From positions 13,641,351 to 13,701,350 of the forward strand of contig NC_079877.1 in assembly GCF_029227915.1 (NCBI RefSeq): a stretch of DNA of 60,000 bases. The letters run 5' to 3'. The stretch comes from Hydractinia symbiolongicarpus (Eukaryota; Cnidaria; Hydrozoa; Anthoathecata; Hydractiniidae). Numbering within the stretch: the stretch's first letter is position 1; each line of letters starts with the position of its first letter. The translations under genes were made by a program, and so were the position numbers. The notes below the pieces were generated by a model, which was given only the letters and a program-made list of their open reading frames with translations, searched no databases and was not told the origin of the DNA. Shown here in pieces: positions 45,901-57,900 of the stretch.

Positions 45901-48900
45901 GGGTAATCATGATGTTTTGATGGGGTGGTCGTATGTTTCAGTAAAGTGGTCATTATGTTTTGATGGAGTTGTCATGATGTTTTGTTGGGGTAATCATGAT
46001 ATTTTGGTGGGCTTGTCGTCATGTTTTTACGGGGTGATCATGATGTCTTTGATGGGGTTGTTATGATGTTTTGATAACGTGGTCATGATGTTTTGATCAA
46101 GTATTCATGATGTTTTAATGGGGTAATTATGATGTTTTGATGGTGTGGTCATGATGTCTTGATGGAGTAATCATGCTGTTTTGATGGGGTTGTCGTTATG
46201 TTTGGATGAGGTGATAATTATGTTTTGATGAGGTGTCGTGATGTTTTAAAGATATGGTCATTATGTTTTGATGGAGTAATCATGATGTTTTGATGGGGTT
46301 GTCGTTATGTGTTGACGAGGTGGTCATTATGTTTTGACGCGGCGGTCATTATTGTTTAATGAGGCGTCGTGTTGTTTTGAAGATGTAGTCATGATGTTTT
46401 AATGGTGTGTTTATGGTACACCCTAAAAGGAAATTTGAAATTTTGATTAAAAAATGTTCCATATTTTGTTTTAGAATGAACACAAATCCAGTTTACTTTC
46501 TAAAGGTCTGTTGTTTTGTTTGTTTGTTTGTTTGTTTTTACTGCTGGCATCTTATATTATAATTTTAGATCATGCACGTAAAAATGTTTGTAACAGCTTT
46601 ACGTGTCAATTGTGAATAAAAGTGAAATTGAATAAGAGGTCCTGCGAAGGTGATTTAAAACACATTGAAAATTTGTTCTACAACAATATACAAATGACGA
46701 GCTTGTTCCAACTAGAAAGCCATTAAACATTAATTTAGTCATTGCCCTCAAAATTAGTTTTTTTCCAAAGTTGTCTTCCCCGATAAGGTAGTTGTCAATT
46801 TTTTTTAATGGCCAGGTTGCTAAATAATATTCTGAAATGTAAGAGGTTGCTTAATGGTTGTTTAATTAGAATTGACATGTATAATTTTTCACGCGAACGG
46901 TTTTTGTGGAAATCTGGAAACACATTACCTTTCTCGTCTTAGAAAGCAGGCCATGATAATCTTTGTAACTATTTACATTGTTGAGTTGTTTTTTAGTGGG
47001 ACTAATGGAGTCGTTGGATTCTACTGGAGGATTAAATCTAGCAGAAAAGTTAGCAAAACTTCAAATGATAAGAGAAGGTATGTTGTTTTGGTACGGATAG
47101 ATCTATTGATTTGTGGTAAATACTATCGAATTTGCGTATTGAACAATAATTCTCATACTTAGGAGCTACAAATGCACCTAATGTAAGTGACTCGATACCC
47201 AGTAACACAACTGGTGTACAACTTGCTACCGGCCAGACAACAGCTGAATTAGCTAATGCATTACAACAAGTGGATGGCCTCTCAACACAATCGTTGGTGA
47301 GGGATAGTAAAACAAATGAAAACATTGAAGTTTTGAATGGTAAATGATTTTTATTTGGGGTTTCTTTTCACTGTCAAAAATAATTAGATGGAATAAAAGG
47401 ATAAATTTAATGTTGTTTTCTTGATTTAGACCTAAGAAATAAGCCAGCAATTCAAAGTGGTGTGCTCTTCTTGGATAAAGATCAAAAGCATGATGTTAAA
47501 ACAGATGTATTTAGCCTACAACCAGTTATTTCAAATTTTGCTGAAGAACCAAAAATTGCGAGCTCATCATCGCTGATAGGTAATACACATAACAATGTCC
47601 AAAAAATATAATTGCGGGTATAATATTTATGTAATTAAAACATGCAAATTTTCAAGAGAATTATTGAAATTGTTTTTATCAGCGAAGAATTTTAGTACTT
47701 GAAAAATCGTGGTTATGTTCCTCAGGAAGAGTTTGAATTTATAACTATAGTCGAAGTTGGCAAAGGGATATTGTATGTATATAAATTACCCCCTTGAACC
47801 GTCATATTTATAGTCGTCATATTTATAGTCGTCATATTTATAGTCGTCATATTTATAGTCGTCATAATTATAGTCGTCATATTTATAGTCGTCATATTTA
47901 TAGTCGTCATATTTATAGTCGTCATATTTATAGTCGTCATATTTATAGTCGTCATATTTATAGTCGTCATATTTATAGTCGTCATATTTACAGTCGTCAT
48001 ATTTATAGTCGTCATATTTATAGTCGTCATATTTATAGTCGTCATATTTATAGTCGTCATAATTATAGTCGTCATATTTATAGTCGTCATATTTATAGTC
48101 GTCATATTTATAGTCGTCATATTTATAGTCGTCATATTTTTCCACACACTTTATGCATTGTTTGTTTGTTTATTTTTGTTTGTTTGTTTGTTTGCTCAAA
48201 AAAGGAACTTTATATTTAACCAAATGTTCAGCAACTGCTGAATCTCACTGATCAGGCATCTTGCTTTTTTTTTTGACAGAAATGTTATAATATGGGAGAA
48301 AGTTCCTAAGCTACTTTGATAATACTGTTCGTGCGAAGACAAGTACACCTTACAATAAATGTCAGTTAAAGAAAGCAGGGATATGGATTGTAATTTTGTC
48401 ACCACTTTTTCTTTTTCAGGTGATCACACTTTACCATCTGAATATGAAACACAATCTCTACTCGGACATTTGCATCTCTTCAATCCACCCAATTTTGAAA
48501 GGAGTGAGTCGAACTCCTTTAACCGCAAACAAGAAGAAGGAAGGGGATTTTCTTTGCAAGCTATCAATGCGAAAGAAACTGATGAAGATTCCCCTCCAAC
48601 AGAAAGCTTAAGAAGCATCAAGTCAATAGCAGAGGAAAGAAAAAAGAAAATTCTTGCTAAAACGCAATCATTGCAAGAAAATATGAAACAAGTGTCGAAA
48701 GAATTGATTAAAGGAGCTGCGAAGACTAAAAGTAAGCATAAAAAACGTATGAAAATAAGTTTTCAACTTGCTGATTTGATACAGAATTTTTGTGGTATTC
48801 AGGATAGCCACGTCTCCCTAAACCTCAAATCTCCTCAAATTTAAGTTTACAACATGCATTTACAAAATGCATAAAAATTCTAAAATTGTACAGCTATAAT

Positions 48901-51900
48901 TTGTTTTTCACCCATGACATAAACAAGAATAATATATACATTATATACTCCCAAATTAATTAGGAAAATGTGATCATCTCATTTTTTTTTATGAAAAAAC
49001 CGTGATCTCAAAAAAGGTTAAAAATTCTTATCAAAAATCTTCCAATCTCCTAAATTAGATTTACGCGTTTTCACTCTTTGTGTAGGAAGCAATATTCCCA
49101 CGAGACGTAAGGGAACTTCTAAGTCAAATACCAACGTAAAGAAAGCTGTTTTAAATACAAGTCCTGCCAAACCACCTGTGAGGCCCAATGCAACTAAAAA
49201 GTGGAAACCGAAAACCAAGGTACATCTTTTTTGTATGTTTGTTTTGTTATTGTAATATAAAAATGTTTAAGGAGACCGATGTTCTTGTATTTTTATGAAA
49301 CTTTTTGAAGATGTTTGTGTTTTTTTCTCCAATTTTGTTTTTTTTGTTTTTTGAGTTTTTGACGTCGAGGCGTGTTTTACCAAGCATGCCCTACCAAAAA
49401 ATCGCGCGTCACAGGTGGGGAAATTTGATAACGTTTGATTACTTTCTTTCTTCTTTCCTCTCTTATGATTATTTAATACGGCAGAGAATACTTAAGGTAT
49501 TCTTAAGACTTGACTCATATTCAGCCTCTATTTATGTAGTGAAAACTAAACCATGAGGTGCAAACTCTGTAGCTATAAACCCACAAAACGATTGCTGAAG
49601 AAGAATCTAATGATCTCACCACTTTCGTAACCATAAACATATCTTTTGTTTATATTTTCATTTGAATTGTTTTAAATACATATTCTATACATGCTTTTTA
49701 TTTTATAAGAATATACTCTATAAGAATATTCAAGATAAAATTACACAAAAGTTAACACTATCCTAAGAATATGCGCATCTTAAAATTTGGCTTGCATCCT
49801 GAATGGAATATAAAGCCAAAAATAACAAGAAGTTTGCGTGTACACTTTTACTTGATTCGCATTCGAATTTTGAATTTTAGGAAAATCAAATGTTTCTATT
49901 CCTATTTAAAGTATTGTTCTTGAAGTATTTTGTTTGTTTGTCGGTTGAATTAAACTGTTTGCACAACTTACTTACGAGTGACTTTTACATCAGTTTGCAG
50001 ATCTTTCAATCTTGACCGTATATATATTTATATGATTTTTGATTAAAAGTTCAGTTTTCATGTTACGAAAGCACGCTATTGTTATAAAAAAGCGGGTATA
50101 CAGATTTTTTTTGCGAGTGCAGCGAGATGATCAGTTTGTCTCGTCATCTTTTTCTTCTTTATTGAAACCGTCTAACATCCATATAAACCAGTTGCTTATC
50201 CTTCTGTAATATTGCAAAGTTGTACTTACTAAAAGTCGATCGCGTTTGTCTCGCTCACACACACCTTTCTTGCGTCTTCTGCTCATCTCTTCGTTTGTAA
50301 ACGTATCTGAGGGGTCTGGTGTCAGTAACTGACATTGGTTTATTATGTTTATTTTTGCCTCGATTGCCAGTTCTTCGCAGCAGTTATTTTTTAATAGTGG
50401 AATGTCTTGCTCGATGATTGACTGCGCTGCTATCAAGCTTGCTGACCGCCATTTTCTTCCTGTCAGCTTTTTTTCGAATATTTCCATGTCATGCCTTTCC
50501 GATTCGGAAAATGGGGTCAAACTAGCTGAACGTTTTTGCTTCGCCCGAACGATTTTCTGCGACAATGTACTATCGTCGTCAAATTCTCGTTTGAAATCGT
50601 TAAGTGCAGTAGTCGAGACAGATTTATGTTTGTCTCTACCATTCAGCTTGCTATTTGTAAATATTAGCCTGTCTGATGTCTCGTTCAAACTTGGCGCCAA
50701 ATAGTGCATGTTGTTGTTGTTATGGAGTTTTGTAACACTTTCTTGTGGAATGCTCAAGCTATCATATCGTTGGACCAAAAAAGGGTTTTCCTTTAAACCT
50801 CCAGAGAAATCAACAAATGAGGCCGTTTTGCGTCTTGGAACTTCCGGGACGTCATCGAATTCAGATAAGGTGCTGTCTACACTGTCGAAGTTGTGGTTTT
50901 CTTGCCATAGCTCTCTTTTTTGGCGCCATGATATTTTTTTTTTGCGAGTGTTATGTCCCTCTCTGTTTGTTTGGCTCCATGTTGATGGTGGCCGCACAAT
51001 AACGTTCGGTAATCCCTCCATATCTTTAACCTGTTTTCAATAACACACTTTCTATCTCTCTCTCTTTCTTTCTATCTTGTTTTTATTATTATTATTATTG
51101 TACCTTATGGTTTTTAGATCACTAAATAAGATGAAAAAAGTTTGGCGTTTATATGTTGTGCGCCCTGCAGGCGGTCTTTATGCTGTAAGAACGAAGTGCA
51201 AATACATCCACCACGAGTTACAAGAGACGTCCTTCGGAGCTTCTTCTCCTCCTACGTATAATTGAATTCAAACTAGCATAAAAATTATTAAATATTTATA
51301 CTTTATGAACGAGTCGAGAAATAAACACGCTTTTAAAAAATAACCTGCTTTTGGTGAATGATAATAAAGAGTTTTTAAAGATGGATAGGATAGGGTTTTT
51401 TTATTGCAAATAATTTTCAATTCGTTTCAAACCGTTAATGTTTGATAAGTTCGGGTTTTTTTTGTTAATTTCTGTCTCCAATTACCCTCTAAAATTAGCG
51501 CAGTCTATTTATGGTTTTTGAGTGGGTAGGCTAAACTGACGTCAACGATTGCTTCATTTATGCAGACGTTTGTCTCCATCTTGAAATTTTTATGACGCAC
51601 TTTATGGTAACGCTATATTTAGAAGTTGGCCCTGGTAACGAGTTTCGTTTGTACCATTGTGGGAAAGATAAAGAAAATGTTTGTAATCAATTGATCAATG
51701 GATAAAAAATTTACCAATATAGTTTACTCTTCTTTAAAATGCGATACACACTTTTTGTAAGAGTTCCCTTTTTGAAGAATCGTTAATGCTTTATTGCGCA
51801 AAGAATCCTCGAATCAACCTTTTTTTTACAACTGCGTATACAAACGAATAAAACACCAACATAATGTTTCGCCTTCTTCAATTACTATGTCAATGTATTT

Positions 51901-54900
51901 GGGTCTTCTAACAACTTTCTAATGATCACTTCATACAAATGTGCTAAGAACCATTCCAGCCTGAAAATTTATAACTTTAAAAATATTATTTTTCAGCCCG
52001 CTCTAATTGCTTATTATTTCGAACATGTGTTTACATGTTCGAAATAGTTTGACTTGTAGCCTTGTGAGAGAGCTTTTGCTTCCAGTGTGGTAGGTCTTGG
52101 GTTGAAACCTTTGCTGAGTCATGTCAGAGACTTTAGGGGTGAATCTCTCCTTTCTGGTTGTCTTGAAATAGGGTTGATATCTTAGATGGTTGTCCTTACT
52201 TTCGTAGCTCAAATATGAGCTTTACACGACTTCCTTTCAGTGGGTGAATACTGCTAACAAAAATATTTAATAAGTATTCAGTAAGTTGAGAAAGTTGAAT
52301 ATTTTTTGCTGTTTGGAAAATATTGATGTTACGTGTATCTCTTTTTATTCAGTATTTCGTTTTAGACAAGTTCTCCATTACAGAAGACACCATCGAAAGA
52401 GAAACACCTCGAAAATAACGAACTCATTGCCTCCGTCGAATCTTTTGCTACTTATTTAAAGGAATTTTCACACAGCGGAGGAGAGAGGACTCATGAATCA
52501 TCACATACAGTGAATCGAGGTAAAAAGTATGCCACATGTCTGGCTAGTTTGTTTAAATATTAAAGGTGAAAGCTTGCTGTGTGGATTGTAAATTTTTTAA
52601 ACATTTCGTTGTCTGAAACAAAACGTCTACCCCCTTATTTGTTTGGCCAGTCTCATGAGGGTTTATGATAGCGAATAGATTTTCCAAATTCATATGAATG
52701 GGAAGGTAATATCAATGCACATGTATATACAAAAAGACTGTTAAAATAGATAAATACTTTAGTATTTGCTTACATGTAAATCATCTTTAACATTACAGTA
52801 TACAACATATTCTTTGATATTCTATCCTTTTAAATAACATAGTTTTAGCTAAAGCTCTTCGAAGTTGTAGTATTAAATCTTGTTTTAGAAACTCACTTAT
52901 CGTCATTAGACAGAGAACAGAGTTTGCAGAGAGAAGTACGCCAGTTAAGACTTGCCTATGAAGACGAACGGCGAAGAAATGAAAGACAGTATGAAGAGTT
53001 GTCTTCTCGAGAAAAAGCATGGCAGATGGAGAGAGAACAGCTTTGTTCTGACTACGACGCTCGCTTGGAGAGCTTGCATCAAGATGTGTTCGTGTTGAAG
53101 AAGAAGTTAGAAATTCAAGCGCAAGAAGTGGAGGAGAGGAAGACTTCGGAGATTTTCAAAAACATGACAGCGAAGGTAATTGTTTTCACGTAACTATCGA
53201 CATACAATCCTTTATGCACCCCACCCCTGCAGTTTGGTCCACGTGGTTAAAATTGTTAAATAATAAATAAGTTTGATACCGCTAAAGGTGCAACATCATG
53301 AACAATAGACATACAAAAACGCACCCAAATCCTATTTTGGATGAAAATACCACAATGTGTCAAATCTAGAATATTTTAATTTATAAATTCGGTTAGGTCA
53401 AACTATTCCAGTGGATAACTTGTGTTGCCCAAATTAGATTTTTTGTGTCTTTTCGTATGCACAAACTACATAAAATTGCGATGCCAAACATGCCTTTTGA
53501 CCAATTTTTGTTCAGGTTAATCGGTGCATCGTATTGGTTTTCTGAGACACTCCTACCAACAGATTGGATTTGAATCTTTCCTTTTAAATATTTCAACTTA
53601 TAATATTTTGTCTGTCGGTTTTGTCAAGTGAAAAAATATTAAAGGATCAGTTCTGTCATCATTTGTCATCATTTGTAATATGACATAAAATGGAAATAGC
53701 TATGTTTTGTTTTGATTGTCATCACTTGTACCTTATTATATGTTATTACTTGAAAACATGACATATAATACAACTTAAAACAAAACTAATATTGTGCACA
53801 ATCTCTCAGTAGCTACTTTCCTCGGTTTCGTCTCCACTTAAAGTCCTGACTATGAATGAAAAAGAACATGGATAAACAGAACATGGAACAGGCGGATTTA
53901 TATTTGATTTATTATTTGGAAGAATTACGATAGGATATCCTTTAAGCACCATGTCGGCTCTATAAAGGATTATGAATCCCAATAAAAACCTTTTAACATG
54001 CTTGTATTAAGGAACAACCCATGCATATAAGAAAATGCTGACGTCAATAACATTTGTTTTTTGCTACACGAAAAGAATAGTAGGATTATTCATCATGTGT
54101 GTACTTTACGAGAATAAATTTTGACGAAAAAAAAAATCAAAATTTGTCGATCGTTTTTCTAATAGAAAAGAATTCGAAATTTGTCGAGACTTAGTTTTCG
54201 CGAATCTCGCGAATAGCAAGTTTTACAATAATTTTTGCGAAAATTAATTTGCTTAAGGTATCTCGCACATGTAGATTGTAAAAGTAAGCAAAAAAGAGAG
54301 CTTGCGTGTTTAGGAACTAAGCAAAGAGGATTTTGAAAAGATGCAAAAGCAGTTGGAGCAACAGGAAGCATTGTTGAATGGATATCAACAAGAAAACGAA
54401 CGTTTGTACACAGATCTGAAGAGGCGCGATCTAGAAAAAAAGAAATTTGAGAGCAAAATGTTTAAAGAAAACCAAAAACAAGGTATCCAGTATTGAAAAG
54501 TAATTTTAACCCAGTTTTTGTGGCGCAGTTTTGTCTCCACGAAGGAGGGTCGATTATAGGTTCCTACCGTTCTTTGTGTTGCATTCATGAACTCCACCGC
54601 ACAGTGGTGTTTTCAGTAATGAAGGTCGTGAAATCATTTCATAAAATGTGTCAAGCCTAACTTTGCTCTAAAGCCAGGATATTCTGTTTACCAATAACCC
54701 TGTCAATACATCATTTTAATGACAAGCTTGTGAAATTTTTTTGAAATTTTTTGAAATTTTTTTTATACCGGTACATCAATACCATAGGCTTAAATTAAAA
54801 CGCCTAAAATAAATGTCTACCGTTCACGAAAATAGAAGAGTAAACTTAAGAATTTCAGGTAAATATTGGATTAATCTAATAAGATAGTTTGCAGTAGCGT

Positions 54901-57900
54901 GGAGAGATTAGCTGGACTTGAATTACTCCGGATATGTATCTAGACTAATTTTGAGACTTACCGTAGCGCCATGTTTCTTTTATAAAGAAAAAAGTGGGTA
55001 ATATTAGTTCTTGGTCCCTTTTAGCATCTGAAATTGCCAACCTTAAAGAACAGCTGGAAAACAGATCGAATATTGAGTCGAATAAAGGTTCGGCATCTCT
55101 TGGTGCAGCGAGAATAACGCAGTTGGAGAATCAAGTCAAGTTTTATCAAAAACGTGAAACAGAATACAAGGAGGAAATAATCACTTTGGAGAATGAAGTT
55201 TCTTCTCTGAAGAGGATGTTAAGCTTGAATGAAAAACAAAAGAATGAGCAGCCGACACATCAGGGTATTTGTCTGGTTTTATTTATTTATTTTGCATCAA
55301 ATTGGATTCCATACAAAAATATGGTTCTTCTCCTTATAAATTAAAAATACCAATGAAAATTTATTAATATATAATACATATAAAATTTTTTTTGAATTTT
55401 AAGCTATACGGGAATCAAGAGAAATATAGAAATACTAGTCGTTGCCCGTGGAAAAATCCCTAGGTTCGCCCGTCCTTTATATTTACCCGTCGCAACAAAG
55501 TGGATAAAAATATATCGCATTTGATATTCGTGTTTCCGCAACATGATTTTCTAACTCAGCGGGGGTCCGCGCAGAGACAGACAGACGACGGCTATTATTA
55601 TAGAGAAGGGAACAAAGTTTTCCAAAATTTCCCAATAACTTGAAATCGAGGAAAAGTAAACTTGTATCGAAATCGTGCAAAAGCGAATTTAAAAATTGAA
55701 AGACGGACGCAAGAAAAAACATGTGGGAGCACTATAAACAAAAATGATTTTGTTCATTTTATTATATTTGTATCAGTTTGGCTAACCAATGAAATGACTG
55801 ACATTGACATTCCATTTTTTGCGACATTTATGCTCCCAAATTAGTCTAAGCATGATAACGCTTGTTAAAAATTTCAAAACATTGCTTATAGGTTCACTAC
55901 AACAAATTGAGAGTTTGAAAGTAAACCATCACGCTGAGGTATCGAAGTTACAAAAACGATTGAACTGGTACGCAGACAATCAACAACTGTTAGATCGAGA
56001 TTTAGCAGAACTGAAAGATAAGCGAGACGAAATAAAAGAGTTAAGAATTCTTGTGGATAGATTGGAGAACGAGGTTAAAAGTCTGCGTAAGGAAAAATCA
56101 GATAGAAAAGGAGAGAAGAATAGCGACGCTAAGAAAATATTGGATTTACAAAGACAGGTAATCCGGTTATAAACGGTTATTAAAGTCGGATTCTGACCTT
56201 TGCGTGGTTATTAAAATCGGATTCTGACCTGTGCGTGGTACTTTACGTTTAATACGCAAGTTGCTTGAAAACACATTTTTTTATGAAAATAGTTTTCATT
56301 ACAACTCTTTACTGAATCTTAATGAAAACGTCATATTTTTAAGTATTGAAGGTGGAAGGAACATGAGAGCATTTCTTTGTGATTTTCTTGGAAATTTTTC
56401 TATTCAATCCATGAAGAAGTTGGAAAGGTTTGACGTCATTGTCCTTGTTAGGCAATGACGTCGGCGCGAATAATTTGTCGTGTGCTTGCTCATGCGTTTT
56501 GGGTACGTTGAACCGCGTAGGTTCAACGTACACAAAATATTTACAATATATTTATACGAAAATTTGTTTTACGTTTTGGGAAGACCTAACTTTCGTTTTA
56601 ATCACAAATATGGAAGTTTATATGCATTCTACGCTCGTCCTTCCATGCCCTGTATGGTTAGATGGGGAATTAAGGTCGAAAGAAATAACTAATTACGTCA
56701 TTTTAGGTGAAAGAAATGGAAGAAATCATTAAACGACGGTATCCGAACTCCATCCCTGCCATGATATTTGCTGCCTCTGCTACTCCGGGTGAAACTAAAA
56801 GCTATAAAGTCAACGAACCTGAAAAACCGAGTTTGAGTAATGTGTTTTTAGAGAAAAGGATAAAAACTCTTGAAGATGAGTTGGAAGAAAAAGACACGGA
56901 CAACGCAAAAAAGATTCGGGCAATCGAACAAAGATATAGTGCGATGAGCATGCGTTACGAGGAGCATGTTAAGCAACTCGATGGGAAGATTGTGGAGTTA
57001 ATGTCGAGATTAAAATCTGAGAAGTCGGTTGAAACTTTAGAAGAAGAATTATCGAGACAAAAAATGGATTTTGATGATTTGTTACAAAGTCAGAAAATTG
57101 AGTTGACTAATAAGCGAGCAGAAATATCGGAGCTCAAGTTAGAAATTGCCGAGTTGAGGGAAAAACTAAAATTATCTTCAAAAAGAACATCAAAACCTTA
57201 TCCTGTACTGCAGAAGGAGATTTTAAAACTTCGAGAAAATTTAAGATTGAAAGGCGAAGAGATTTCAGAACTAAATACAACTGTACTTTTCTTACAACAA
57301 GAAAGAGAAAAAATAGTAAGCGAGCAAAGCTCGCAACAGCTTGGAACACAGTATATTACAGACCAGAAATTAAAACCTCCGAAACATTTAAAAGACCAAT
57401 CAACGTCGCCTCTTGTAACACAAGGTGAAGAAAACAAAAAGTTGGTTTCTTTTGAGAAGGAGAATAAAAACTTGAGGAACGCGATGGAGGTTTGTTATGA
57501 TCGTGTTGTGCTTGTTAACGTTTTCCTAGTTTTAAGAAAGTTTTCTGAATAGCAGGTATGTTTTAAGAAATAACGCGCTAGGGTGGTAAAAGACTTTAAG
57601 TCAATCAATAAAATCGGGAAAATCGAACCTAAAGCCTAGGGAAGACTAATTAATTTTTTCGCAGTTTTAAAAATAATCAGAGAATTATTTTAATCAATCA
57701 ATCCTTGTTTTTGTTATAAATGTTTGAAAGAAGAAAAGGGATTATTACTTTGGCTTCGGATATTTAATGATTCTATGCTAAATATATTTATATTCCATTC
57801 TATATATTTTTATTGCAAAAACTTACAACAGAAATAAGCAAAAACTTAGGGGGTGAGTGATGGATGTGGTGCAGCATGAACATCGTGAAGATCACAATCA

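Larger units (their letters stand above)
49220..52365 (+). other. CEP162 intron 14
   Basis: A 3.1-kb intron that hosts a minus-strand gene (50131-51021). The rest is AT-rich with small simple repeats (TCTNTCTTTC near 51052-51075, (ATT)n near 51085) and a hairpin at 52015-52046. No CEP162 exon is needed here: exon 14 ends in phase 0 and exon 15 begins in phase 0. Confidence 0.6.

Noticed and set aside
47722-48219. Several overlapping frames (RHIYS, KYDDY and NMTTI repeats)
   Set aside because: They are readings of the same 15-bp satellite in different frames and strands.
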